A stretch of DNA of 64,000 nucleotides from RGIG9060 sp045645985 (lineage in GTDB: Bacteria; Spirochaetota; Spirochaetia; Treponematales; Treponemataceae): positions 21,261-85,260 of the forward strand of contig JAZRJV010000055.1 in assembly GCA_045645985.1 (NCBI GenBank), read 5' to 3'. The notes under the pieces were generated by a model. The model had not been told where the DNA came from. It did not search any database and saw only the letters and a list, made by a program, of their open reading frames with translations. The stretch's first letter is position 1. Each line of letters opens with the position of its first letter. A program made the position numbers and the translations under genes. Shown in pieces: positions 51,660-59,644 of the stretch.

Positions 51660-53363
51660 TTGCTTTCGTATTACATAATCACAGCCTTATTTGCATTGAT
51701 AAATTTTGTAGTTTTTATTTTTCGTCTTGAAGGAAAAAGAATAAATTATTATTTTACAATACTTTTTTTATTGATGTTAATTTCTTGTCTTGGTTATTTG
51801 GCAGGAGCAACTTCATCATCTGTTTCGGAAGCAATTTTAGCAAATAAAATAATTTATGTTGGAGGATGTTTTGTTTCTCCAGTTTTGTTCTTTTTAATTT
51901 GTGCTGTTTGTAATTTAAAACTAAAAGGTTGGATAAAAAATTCATTGTATGCCTTCAGTCTTTTGGTTTACATCATGGTTTTATCGACTGGATTTAGCGA
52001 AATTTATTACAAAAAAGATTTTTTCTTGACTTCACTTTATGGCTGTTCAATTCTCAATTATGAATACGGAATAGGGCATTTTACTTTTTACATAATTATT
52101 TACGGCTATATCATTATGGGAATTTCAACCTTGCTTTATAGCTTTTTCAAAAAACAAAATGTTTCTAAAAAAAGTGTTTTAACTTTATTCATCGTAGAAA
52201 TTGTAAATACTTTGTTGTTCATTATTTCTAGAGCCTTGAATTTTCCTTTTGAAATTATGGCGGCGATGTTTGTTTTAGACGGATGGTTCCTTTTGTACAT
52301 TCACCGACGAACTGCAATGTACGACATAAAAGATTGCGTAAACAGTTCTTTGGAAAAACAAGAATCTTATGGTTACATCATTTTTGATAATAAAAATAAT
52401 TATCTTGGATGTAATCCTGTTGCACAAAAAATTGTTCCAGCCTTAAAAGATTGTATTGTAGATTCTCAAGTTGATAATGTTCCAAAAATGAAAATCTTTT
52501 TAGATTGGATAAAAGAATATTCAAAGCGTTCTTCAAATGATTTTACTTTTGAAAATGACGAAAAGCATTATCAATGTATGATAGACCGAATTTGGTACAA
52601 AGAAAAAGCTTGTGGTTACATTATCGAACTTCACGAAGAAACTGAAAAATGGAAATATCTTGAAATGATGTCTTCTCATAATTTTAATTTGGAAGAAAGA
52701 ATTAGAGATAAAATTCAGCACATTCAAAATATTCAATCACAAATTCTTTTGGGAATTGCAAGCGTTGTTGAAAACCGAGACGATAGCACTGGTGGACATG
52801 TTAAACGAACAAGTGATGTTATCAGAATTTTAATTGATGTAATTCGCGAAAAAAATATTTTGAAACTAAGCGATAATTTTTGCGACGACTTAATCAAAGC
52901 CGCTCCAATGCACGATTTAGGAAAAATCGGAATTGACGATAAAATTTTACGAAAACCTGGCCGTTTAACCGAAGAAGAATTTGCTACAATGCAATCTCAT
53001 GTTGTAAAAAGTGCAAATCTTGTAGAACAAATCTTAAACGGAGTTGAAGAAGAGCATTTTGTAAAAGTTGCTTTCAATGTTGCAAGATATCACCATGAAA
53101 AATGGAACGGAATGGGATATCCAGACAAATTAAAAGGCGAAGAAATTCCACTTGAATCAAGAATTATGGCAATCGCCGATGTTTACGACGCCTTGGTAAG
53201 CAAACGCTGTTACAAAGAACCAATGAGTTTTGAACAAGCCTACAATGTTATGATTGAATCCATGGGAAGCCACTTTGACCCAAAACTAGAACAAGTTTTT
53301 ATTCTAAGTAGAGAAAAACTAGAAGAGTATTACAGTAGCGAAGTGGATGCTGCTGGAAGATAA
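51660..53363 (+). CDS. Membrane HD-GYP c-di-GMP phosphodiesterase
   Basis: The 567-residue protein has an N-terminal seven-helix sensor domain (residues 1-215, like the histidine-kinase N-terminal 7TM region), a PAS-like segment (230-330), a short coiled coil, and a C-terminal HD-GYP domain. The HD pair is His418-Asp419 in HDLGKIGI; HHE at 478-480 and GYP at 486-488 complete the motif, so it should degrade c-di-GMP. The start is TTG, supported by AGGAG 6 nt upstream and no better ATG. It converges with the NlpC/P60 gene with 9 bp between stops. Confidence 0.92.
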   Translation: MLSYYIITALFALINFVVFIFRLEGKRINYYFTILFLLMLISCLGYLAGATSSSVSEAILANKIIYVGGCFVSPVLFFLICAVCNLKLKGWIKNSLYAFSLLVYIMVLSTGFSEIYYKKDFFLTSLYGCSILNYEYGIGHFTFYIIIYGYIIMGISTLLYSFFKKQNVSKKSVLTLFIVEIVNTLLFIISRALNFPFEIMAAMFVLDGWFLLYIHRRTAMYDIKDCVNSSLEKQESYGYIIFDNKNNYLGCNPVAQKIVPALKDCIVDSQVDNVPKMKIFLDWIKEYSKRSSNDFTFENDEKHYQCMIDRIWYKEKACGYIIELHEETEKWKYLEMMSSHNFNLEERIRDKIQHIQNIQSQILLGIASVVENRDDSTGGHVKRTSDVIRILIDVIREKNILKLSDNFCDDLIKAAPMHDLGKIGIDDKILRKPGRLTEEEFATMQSHVVKSANLVEQILNGVEEEHFVKVAFNVARYHHEKWNGMGYPDKLKGEEIPLESRIMAIADVYDALVSKRCYKEPMSFEQAYNVMIESMGSHFDPKLEQVFILSREKLEEYYSSEVDAAGR

Positions 53364-53372
53364 GGATTTTTT

Positions 53373-53933
53373 CTAATACTTAACTCGCATTCTGCCGTAG
53401 CCTTTTAGCATTTTTGAGTCAACAGAATATGTGTTGTAGTGAACTCCGTTTGAGCCTGAGGAACTGTCTAGGATATAAACTTTATCGTTTTCGTATTTTT
53501 CGAAAAATCCGATGTGAGTTATGTCTTTTGTGCTGTTGTTTGCACCGATAAAGACTAAATCGCCTTTTTGAGCAGAACTTACGGATTTTTTTGTAGAAGC
53601 ATAATCGTGGATATCTTGTGCTGTCATATCTTCTTTGATTAACTTATAACTTGTGTCTACCATTGCGTATTTGTAACACATGATTACAAGTCCAGAACAG
53701 TCAATTCCGATGGTGTTGCGTAAAGGATCTTCGCCTCCCCATTCGTAAACTGTATCTTCTTTTTCATAAAGTTGTGCAAATTTAAAAGCACGAGTTATAA
53801 TTTCAGTTGGACAGTCTATGGTTGTGTAACTTGCGGAAAGATATCTTATTCCTGTTAAAAATTCAAAACTGCAAGATGATAAAGTGAAGATTGTAAACAA
53901 GATGAATAAAAATTTTTTAAACACTAAAACCAT
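53373..53933 (-). CDS. NlpC/P60-family lipoprotein peptidase
   Basis: This 186-residue exported protein has lipobox TLSSC (Cys21) and an NlpC/P60 cell-wall peptidase domain with catalytic Cys in GIDCSGLVIM and His in THIGFFEKY. Such enzymes cut D-gamma-glutamyl-meso-DAP or related cross-links in peptidoglycan. The tryptophan motif YEWGGEDP is typical for the family. GGAGG lies 7 nt before the ATG. It follows the 150-aa secreted gene by 21 bp, in the same operon. Confidence 0.9.
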   Translation of the reverse strand: MVLVFKKFLFILFTIFTLSSCSFEFLTGIRYLSASYTTIDCPTEIITRAFKFAQLYEKEDTVYEWGGEDPLRNTIGIDCSGLVIMCYKYAMVDTSYKLIKEDMTAQDIHDYASTKKSVSSAQKGDLVFIGANNSTKDITHIGFFEKYENDKVYILDSSSGSNGVHYNTYSVDSKMLKGYGRMRVKY

Positions 53934-53954
53934 AGAATGTCCTCCAAAAATTAG

Positions 53955-54407
53955 TTATTCGCTGCGTTTTTCATCAAATTCTTCTGCGTTTTCGTTTACC
54001 CATTTTTTGCCAGCTTTATAAACTTTTTCAGTTGTGTTTGCTAGGGCTTTTAGAATTTTTTCTCCAGCTTTACCAAGTTTAAGAACACCTTGTGCTCCTG
54101 GATTTTTTGCAAGATTTGCGGCTTTTTCTACAGCCATATCGTATTCATCGTCTTTAAGCTCTTTTGCTGCTTTGTCAATGTCAAGTTCACCAATCCAAGA
54201 GTAGCCAAGAGATGTAAAAGTATTTTTGAACGAAAATCTTGCGATAGATTTTTCTTCTTCTGTAAGTTTTTCTGTGATTTTTTCTACATCAGAAATAAAT
54301 TTTTTTGAAGATTTTTCAACATCAATTTTTTCTGCTGCAAAAATAGAAGTTGTAAAAAAAACAGAAAGTAAAATAAATAAATTGATTTTAAGGTATAAAT
54401 TTTTCAC
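53955..54407 (-). CDS. Secreted helical protein of unknown function
   Basis: This 150-residue protein has a signal peptide (cleaved near SIFAAE), then two charged helical segments, the first very lysine/glutamate-rich (VEKSSKKFISDVEKITEKL). A segment GELDIDKAAKELKDDEYDMA follows, and the C-terminus is basic then acidic. GGAGGG precedes the ATG. It sits in one transcript with the NlpC/P60 lipoprotein, hinting at a role in cell-wall handling. No family is recognised. Confidence 0.7.
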   Translation of the reverse strand: MKNLYLKINLFILLSVFFTTSIFAAEKIDVEKSSKKFISDVEKITEKLTEEEKSIARFSFKNTFTSLGYSWIGELDIDKAAKELKDDEYDMAVEKAANLAKNPGAQGVLKLGKAGEKILKALANTTEKVYKAGKKWVNENAEEFDEKRSE

Positions 54408-54496
54408 TATACACCCTCCTTATGTTATTTAATTATATCACAAAATTTAGTTTTTACAATATAAGAAAAACTTTGTAGGAATATAGTTACAAATTT

Positions 54497-54985
54497 TTAG
54501 AGATTTACTAATGATGATACAAAAATCCAGATAAAAATTCCACAAGCTATCATTTTCATTCCAGTGCCCAGTAAAAATCCTTTTAAAGAACCAAAGGCGG
54601 CTGTTAAAGCTCGTTTTGAATCAGAATTATCGTGAATCATTTCGCCAACCCAAGCACCAATAAATGGTCCTGCGATTATTCCGATTGGGCCGATAAAAAA
54701 TCCTATAATCAAGCCGATTGTAGAGCCCCAAGTTCCCGCTTTGCTTCCGCCAGATTGTTTTGTAAAAATGATAGGGAAAATATTATCTAAAACGGAAACT
54801 AAAATTGCAATAACGGCAGTTATAATCAAAGTCGTTACAGAAATATCAGTGTAAACAGAAAAATATGCCAACAAAAGACCAAGCCATGCTAAAGGAGCAC
54901 CAGGTAAAACAGGTACGATAGTTCCTGCAAATCCAATGAGCAAAAAAATTCCGCCAAAAATTACATATGCGATACTTCCGTCCAT
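54497..54985 (-). CDS. DUF456 family membrane protein
   Basis: This 162-residue inner-membrane protein has several helices and the glycine-rich DUF456 core: GSKAGTWGSTIGLIIG then FIGPIGIIAGPFIGAWVGE. DUF456 proteins resemble small glycine-zipper membrane proteins; function is unknown. AAGGAAA precedes the ATG. It is 19 bp after the Eis-like acetyltransferase gene, likely in the same operon. Confidence 0.85.
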   Translation of the reverse strand: MDGSIAYVIFGGIFLLIGFAGTIVPVLPGAPLAWLGLLLAYFSVYTDISVTTLIITAVIAILVSVLDNIFPIIFTKQSGGSKAGTWGSTIGLIIGFFIGPIGIIAGPFIGAWVGEMIHDNSDSKRALTAAFGSLKGFLLGTGMKMIACGIFIWIFVSSLVNL

Positions 54986-55004
54986 AGTATTTCCTTAAAA
55001 TCAA

Positions 55005-56213
55005 TTAAAAATAGTCAGAGAAATATGAAGTTTGCTGTTCGATAGCATCTTCAAGCATATCAACTGTGTTTTCGCTACAAACTAATCTTCCAATTTTATT
55101 GAGATAGTCTGGGCGCTTGTAACCTAAAAGCATTGTCGTCATTGTTTGAATATCAATTTTATCTTTATGCTTTTTACCAGTAGGTTCAACTTTTCCGTTT
55201 CCTTGCCTGTCGATAGTTAGGGTAAATCCGCCCTGATTCCAAGGAAGCATTGGATCTTCCAAAGTGAAAGACCAAACGCGCTTTCGAGTATCTGCCTTAA
55301 AAGGATATTGCTCAATAAATTTTTGAAAGTCAACAATTCGTGCCATAAAATAAGGCGAAATATTTTCTTGAATTTTTGCATCTTCCAAAAGGAAAGCCAA
55401 AGATTCATCAGTATAAGTACTACCAACAACCTTATTTATCATAGAAAAGTGCGCACTTACAAAGTTCCAAAGACCGATTCGAGCTTTTTCGTTTAAGAAA
55501 ATCATGTCTTTAATATGGAAAACTTCGTCTGCAATCCAGTAAATCACATATCCGTCAAGTTCACCTTTTTCGTTATAGTAAACTGCAGAAGTGATATCAT
55601 CATTATCCCAAAGCCAATATTCATTCCAAGCCAAATCGTCACGAATCAAAGCGCCGTGAGTTACAGACGCAAATCTATCGTAACATTCTCGGATAATCGG
55701 GCTTGTTACAGGCACACGACGAACTTCGCCTTCAACCTGACGACTTTTTGGCAACTGATAATCTTGAATTTCGTAAGTAATTTTGTCCGAGATAATTTCC
55801 CATCCCTTTCTGCGATAGTAGGGAATAGAATATGGATAAAGATAGGAGATGTACTGACCTTTATCACGCATTTCGTAAAGAGCTTTTTCTAAAAGTGCGT
55901 GCATAAGCCCATGATTCGAGTATTCTGGATAAGTTCCAACACCTGTAAGTCCACCCATATTATAGATTTTGCTAAAAATGCGTACTTTCATTGGGTAAAC
56001 TACACATTGTGAAACTAAATTTTCTTTATCAAACCAACCAAGTACACTAGCTTTTTCAAAACTAGGTAACTTTGCTCTGATAAATTCTTTTTCTTCCCAA
56101 CCAACTTGTTGCATTGTATGTTTTGTTACTTGAAAAACATACTTCAAAAGTTGATTATACTGATCCATGTGTTCAATATTTACTTTGTGAAGTTCTAAAT
56201 TCTCTTTACTCAT
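55005..56213 (-). CDS. Eis-like GNAT acetyltransferase
   Basis: This 402-residue protein resembles Eis and related enzymes with tandem GNAT domains and an SCP2-like C-terminal domain. The acetyl-CoA binding loop is GVGTYPEYSNHGLMHALLEKA near residue 85, with YPYSIPYYRRKGWE after it. In mycobacteria Eis acetylates aminoglycosides and peptides; the substrate here is unknown. The ATG is 6 nt after a TAAAAT box with no ribosome site. DUF456 follows. Confidence 0.85.
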   Translation of the reverse strand: MSKENLELHKVNIEHMDQYNQLLKYVFQVTKHTMQQVGWEEKEFIRAKLPSFEKASVLGWFDKENLVSQCVVYPMKVRIFSKIYNMGGLTGVGTYPEYSNHGLMHALLEKALYEMRDKGQYISYLYPYSIPYYRRKGWEIISDKITYEIQDYQLPKSRQVEGEVRRVPVTSPIIRECYDRFASVTHGALIRDDLAWNEYWLWDNDDITSAVYYNEKGELDGYVIYWIADEVFHIKDMIFLNEKARIGLWNFVSAHFSMINKVVGSTYTDESLAFLLEDAKIQENISPYFMARIVDFQKFIEQYPFKADTRKRVWSFTLEDPMLPWNQGGFTLTIDRQGNGKVEPTGKKHKDKIDIQTMTTMLLGYKRPDYLNKIGRLVCSENTVDMLEDAIEQQTSYFSDYF

Positions 56214-56219
56214 AGTTTA

Positions 56220-56248
56220 ATTTTACAAAATAACTGTGCATAAGGCAA
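56220..56248 (-). promoter_or_regulatory. Promoter of the Eis-like gene, predicted leaderless
   Basis: Minus strand TTGCCT (56248-56243), 17 nt, TAAAAT (56225-56220), then 6 nt to the ATG at 56213. Confidence 0.65.
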
Positions 56249-56304
56249 GATTTTTTTGCAAGCCTTATTACACAGAAAGTTAAAATTTTTAACTAGATTT
56301 AATC

Positions 56305-56637
56305 CTAGTTAGAAGCTACAGACCATTCATCAACTTCAAACTGATATTTTCCCATAAACAAAGGTGTTTTGTTTTCAGTAACTTTTCCATTAAGTTGCAA
56401 AAGAACACCTTGTTTATTTTGAATTTCTGACAAAACTTCTTTATCAGCTTTCAAAGTAAAAACAGTCCCGTCTTCTGTTTTTAATCCTAAGTAAGTATGA
56501 GGTTCATTTCCATAAACTTTTACATACCCAGTAATTGACTGATTTTTTGCCATAGCAAACAAAGCCCCACATGCAAAAATTTGCACAACTAAAAGAACTA
56601 AAATAAGTTTTCTACCAAAAAAGTTTTTTGCTTTCAT
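56305..56637 (-). CDS. Small exported OB-fold-like protein
   Basis: This 110-residue protein has an N-terminal signal or anchor helix (about residues 9-28) and a small beta-barrel-like domain (SITGYVKVYGNEPHTYLGLK, then QGVLLQLNGKVTENK) as in secreted OB-fold proteins. Its start codon overlaps the DUF2442 stop (ATGA), and its GGAGGG ribosome site is made of codons at the end of DUF2442. A second copy of its first seven codons with the original promoter lies 662 bp upstream, so this gene was interrupted and then re-established by a duplicated start. Confidence 0.75.
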   Translation of the reverse strand: MKAKNFFGRKLILVLLVVQIFACGALFAMAKNQSITGYVKVYGNEPHTYLGLKTEDGTVFTLKADKEVLSEIQNKQGVLLQLNGKVTENKTPLFMGKYQFEVDEWSVASN

Positions 56638-56647
56638 AAGTTTAATT
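56617..56647. repeat. 31-bp direct repeat, inner copy
   Basis: An exact 31-bp copy of 57279-57309. It covers the end of DUF2442 and codons 1-7 of the 110-aa gene. The spacing between copies is 662 bp, the size of the inserted DUF4160-DUF2442 pair. Confidence 0.92.
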
Positions 56648-56999
56648 CCCTCCTTAGCGGAATGCTATCAACATATAAAGAATCTGTTGATAAATCAATT
56701 TTATTTGACCAATCAATTTCACTATCAATATTTGGATTTTTATCCCAAGATACATTAAGCTCCGAATCTAAATAAACCTTACTAAATATATCCCAATTTG
56801 AAAGATATTCAAAAACAGTTTTAGGTTGTATAATAGGCTTCATATCAAACAGACGCTTCTCATCATTGTCAAATGTAAGAATAAGTGTAAAATCAGAATT
56901 AGGAACAACGCCTATTATTTTACGCCTACCACTTGCAAAATATTCAGCCATTTTTTGAGAAAAACCTTTTTCTAAGTACCATTCAACAGTTTTTTTCAT
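56634..56999 (-). CDS. DUF2442 family protein of a toxin-antitoxin-like pair
   Basis: This 121-residue protein contains a DUF2442 domain (GVVPNSDFTLILTFDNDEKR, then LFDMKPIIQ, DSELNVSWD). DUF2442 is often encoded next to DUF4160, a pair suspected of being a toxin-antitoxin or other small selfish module, although its activity has not been shown to my knowledge. The N-terminal WYLEKGFSQKMAEYFASGRR helix resembles a dimerisation or DNA-contact segment. It begins 3 bp after the DUF4160 stop, and its last residues (ELNL) come from the flanking repeat. Confidence 0.8.
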   Translation of the reverse strand: MKKTVEWYLEKGFSQKMAEYFASGRRKIIGVVPNSDFTLILTFDNDEKRLFDMKPIIQPKTVFEYLSNWDIFSKVYLDSELNVSWDKNPNIDSEIDWSNKIDLSTDSLYVDSIPLRRELNL

Positions 57000-57002
57000 A
57001 AG

Positions 57003-57269
57003 TTAATTCAAAGGTGCTATCGGAAACAATTCCTGTTTAGCAGTTGCTAAATCCCAATCTTCCATCAGTTCTGTTTGATGAAATGCAGCCCAGCCCAAAA
57101 CCATTTTTTGCTGTTTTGATGCAATTTGTCCTTCGATAATTTCTAAATCATTTATAGAAACAATAATTTCTTCTCCCGCATACGAAGCATGAAAGTGAGG
57201 TGGCATGTGGTCGTTCCAATTGATAAAAATTTTAATTCCTCTAAAGTAACTAATCGTTGGCACATTCAC
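57003..57269 (-). CDS. DUF4160 family protein of a toxin-antitoxin-like pair
   Basis: This 88-residue protein is a DUF4160 member: PTISYFRGIKIFINWNDHMPP then HFHASYAGEE, and a C-terminal ELMEDWDLATAKQE. The His-rich HxPPHFH region may be catalytic or metal-binding. AGGAG precedes its ATG, just after the vestigial reading frame MKAKNFF-stop of the interrupted gene. It is the first gene of the inserted pair and uses the promoter of the disrupted gene. Confidence 0.82.
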   Translation of the reverse strand: MNVPTISYFRGIKIFINWNDHMPPHFHASYAGEEIIVSINDLEIIEGQIASKQQKMVLGWAAFHQTELMEDWDLATAKQELFPIAPLN

Positions 57270-57278
57270 TCCTAATCA

Positions 57279-57309
57279 AAAAAAGTTTTTTGCTTTCATA
57301 AGTTTAATT
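57279..57309. repeat. 31-bp direct repeat, outer copy with vestigial start
   Basis: An exact duplicate of 56617-56647. It contains ATG and the first seven codons of the 110-aa gene, followed by a TGA created at the insertion point. Confidence 0.92.
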
Positions 57310-57335
57310 TTAGCATAGTCTCCTATTTTACGCAA
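57307..57335 (-). promoter_or_regulatory. Captured leaderless promoter of the interrupted gene
   Basis: Minus strand TTGCGT (57335-57330), 17 nt, TAAAAT (57312-57307), then 7 nt to the vestigial ATG at 57299. The same layout as the other leaderless promoters shows this was the original start of the 110-aa gene; it now drives the three-gene unit. Confidence 0.65.
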
Positions 57336-57338
57336 ATA

Positions 57339-58205
57339 TTAAAATAAACTTCCTTGTAAATCGTCCTGCATGGGAAATTCATGAAGATACGAAAACACAT
57401 CATTTATATTGCACATAATTTTGTGCTTTTTGCAAACAGAATAAAAATACGACATCAACTCATCATTTTTAGAACTTGTAATTTCGTAACTATTTGCATA
57501 TTCATAGATGTATCGATTTTTCAAATTTGGAAAATGTTTATCTAAGGCGGAATAAAAATATTCTCGATTGCCTTCTCGTAAGGTTAAGCCAATTCCAAAA
57601 TTGATTATTCCTTTTACTTTTGTAGCAAGGCAATAATCCAAAAGTCCAGATAAATTTTCAAAAGAATCATTTATATATGGAAGAAATGGAGAAAACCAAA
57701 CTACAGTTGGAATATTTCTGCGATTACACTCTTTTAAAACTTCAACTCGTTTAGAAGTTACACAAACATTTGGCTCGAGAATTTTGCAAAGTTCATCATC
57801 AAAAGTTGTTAAAGTCATTTGAACAACAGCCTTTGATTTTTTATTTATTTTTTCTATTAAATCAATATCACGCAAGATTAAATCGGATTTTGTTAAAATG
57901 GTTACGCCAAATCCGTATTTTTCAATTACTTCAAGACATTTTTTAGAAAGTTCAAGGGAATTTTCTAAAGGCATATAAGGGTCGCACATTGAGCCTGTGC
58001 CAATCATACATTTTTTTCGTTTTGTTTTAAATGAAGATTCTAAAAGCTCAACGCAATTTTCTTTTACTTCGATATTTTCAAAAGGAATTGGAGTGTGATA
58101 ACAATTAGAACGAGAATCACAATAGATGCAACCGTGTGTACATCCTCTGTAAATATTCATTCCATTTTGAGAAGATAAAATTGACTTTACTTTTATAAAA
58201 TACAT
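57339..58205 (-). CDS. Radical SAM protein of the SPL/Rv2578c-like group
   Basis: This 288-residue enzyme binds a 4Fe-4S cluster through CTHGCIYC (C-x3-C-x2-C) near residue 21 and uses SAM radical chemistry. The segment MIGTGSMCDPYMPLE and the partial TIM-barrel pattern fit the spore-photoproduct-lyase-related group often encoded in non-sporulating bacteria; the substrate is unknown. The ATG at 58205 is set by a promoter ending 6 nt upstream; a TTG five codons earlier lies inside the -10 box. Confidence 0.85.
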   Translation of the reverse strand: MYFIKVKSILSSQNGMNIYRGCTHGCIYCDSRSNCYHTPIPFENIEVKENCVELLESSFKTKRKKCMIGTGSMCDPYMPLENSLELSKKCLEVIEKYGFGVTILTKSDLILRDIDLIEKINKKSKAVVQMTLTTFDDELCKILEPNVCVTSKRVEVLKECNRRNIPTVVWFSPFLPYINDSFENLSGLLDYCLATKVKGIINFGIGLTLREGNREYFYSALDKHFPNLKNRYIYEYANSYEITSSKNDELMSYFYSVCKKHKIMCNINDVFSYLHEFPMQDDLQGSLF

Positions 58206-58211
58206 ATTTAT

Positions 58212-58240
58212 AGTATACAATTTTTAAGTATTTTTGTAAA
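58212..58240 (-). promoter_or_regulatory. Promoter of the radical SAM gene, predicted leaderless
   Basis: Minus strand TTTACA (58240-58235), 17 nt, TATACT (58217-58212), then 6 nt to the ATG at 58205. Confidence 0.75.
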
Positions 58241-58264
58241 GCAAAATCAATTTTTTGTGGAAAA

Positions 58265-59635
58265 TTATTCAGTATCTTTTGATTTATTCAATTTAAATAT
58301 GATAAATAAAAGAATTAAGAGATAAATTGCAACTAAACCAAGAACAATTAAAGTCATCATTAATGATTTTGGAGCCATACCAATTAAAATAAGCATTGGA
58401 GCGGCAAAAATAATGGCAGTTCCACTTCCTGTAACAAGGTTGTTTGCAGCAGGAGTTCTATATTCTGGGTCAATTTCTCTTACCAAAAGAACACCAGAAC
58501 TAATTGTTCCTGTTAACATACCAAACATTGAAAGGAAACCTTCATCTTCGTAACCTTTGTAAATTCGATTAGACATAAATTTAAGATACAAATAAGTTAC
58601 GATAGTTCCTGCAACAACTGTGATAGCAAATGGAATCCACCATCTTGAAATATCACTAAAATCGATAGAAGCAATTCCTGCGATAATCATTACATCAAAA
58701 GCTGTTCCAGAAATTCTGTTTAGCAAGTAATTATTTTGATATTGTCGCTTCATTATTTGTTTTTTTCTTAAAACTGAAATAATTGCAGCAACACCAGAAG
58801 CAATAGCAGATGCAAAAATAAAATTGAATCCCCACAAAATTGGTCCTAAAGTGTTTGCCAATCCTGGTGAAATATTTGTTAGCAAAGTTGAAATTCCAGT
58901 TAAAAGTCCAAATGTAAGCAAATAAACAAAAACGATTAAAGCAGCTTGAATTGACAACTTATCGATTGATTGCGCGATAGGAATTTCATCTTTATCTTGA
59001 AAGATATTCAATTCTGAATCATTTGATGTTTCGTCAGTATATTTTACAACTTTTTGTTTTCTTCTATTTAAAAAGAAAACTCCGATAGTACAAGCAACCA
59101 AAAATCCTGTTGCAGCAATAGCCAATCCGTAAGATTGTCCACCGGCAAAGCCTAAAGATTCGTAAGTTGAACCAACATTATTCGCTTGTCCTGGACCTTG
59201 CCCAAATCCCATTGCTAATAAAATTCCAGAAGCTGGAAAGAAATCTGGCAAAAATGTAAATGTTACGATTAAAGCAATAACAATACCAACGATTGCTTGA
59301 ACTAAATATGTACTTACAATTAAAGCTCCACTTTTGATTGCAACCCGATAAGAACCACTTGTTTTTTCAGATTTTACTCTCAAAGACATTGCAATAAAAC
59401 CAATAGCAATTCCATGATATGTAATAAACTCTAAAAATTCTTGCTTAATATTTACGATATTCAAACTGCGCAAAAGCAAAAGAATAAATCCTGCCAAAAC
59501 TGCTGTAGGAATATAAGTTTTTCTGATAAAAGGAATTTTTGAACGCAAAATGTTTGCTAAAAGTACAATCGCAGAAATAATTCCAATAACAATAATTGGT
59601 CGCCAAAGTTCAGTATTTAAGTTTGAATAATCCAT
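58265..59635 (-). CDS. gltS: GltS-like sodium/glutamate symporter
   Basis: This 456-residue inner-membrane protein resembles the ESS family (GltS), which imports glutamate with Na+. Two inverted halves of about five helices each are separated by a charged loop (about 195-225). The re-entrant signature AMGFGQGPGQANNVGSTYES and the later GMLTGTISSGVLLVREIDP carry the family's glycine-rich substrate loops. TAGGAG precedes the ATG, 9 bp after the PlsC-like gene. It could feed glutamate to GadB and ProB; the pathway link is inference. Confidence 0.8.
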   Translation of the reverse strand: MDYSNLNTELWRPIIVIGIISAIVLLANILRSKIPFIRKTYIPTAVLAGFILLLLRSLNIVNIKQEFLEFITYHGIAIGFIAMSLRVKSEKTSGSYRVAIKSGALIVSTYLVQAIVGIVIALIVTFTFLPDFFPASGILLAMGFGQGPGQANNVGSTYESLGFAGGQSYGLAIAATGFLVACTIGVFFLNRRKQKVVKYTDETSNDSELNIFQDKDEIPIAQSIDKLSIQAALIVFVYLLTFGLLTGISTLLTNISPGLANTLGPILWGFNFIFASAIASGVAAIISVLRKKQIMKRQYQNNYLLNRISGTAFDVMIIAGIASIDFSDISRWWIPFAITVVAGTIVTYLYLKFMSNRIYKGYEDEGFLSMFGMLTGTISSGVLLVREIDPEYRTPAANNLVTGSGTAIIFAAPMLILIGMAPKSLMMTLIVLGLVAIYLLILLFIIFKLNKSKDTE

Positions 59636-59644
59636 AATTTACTC

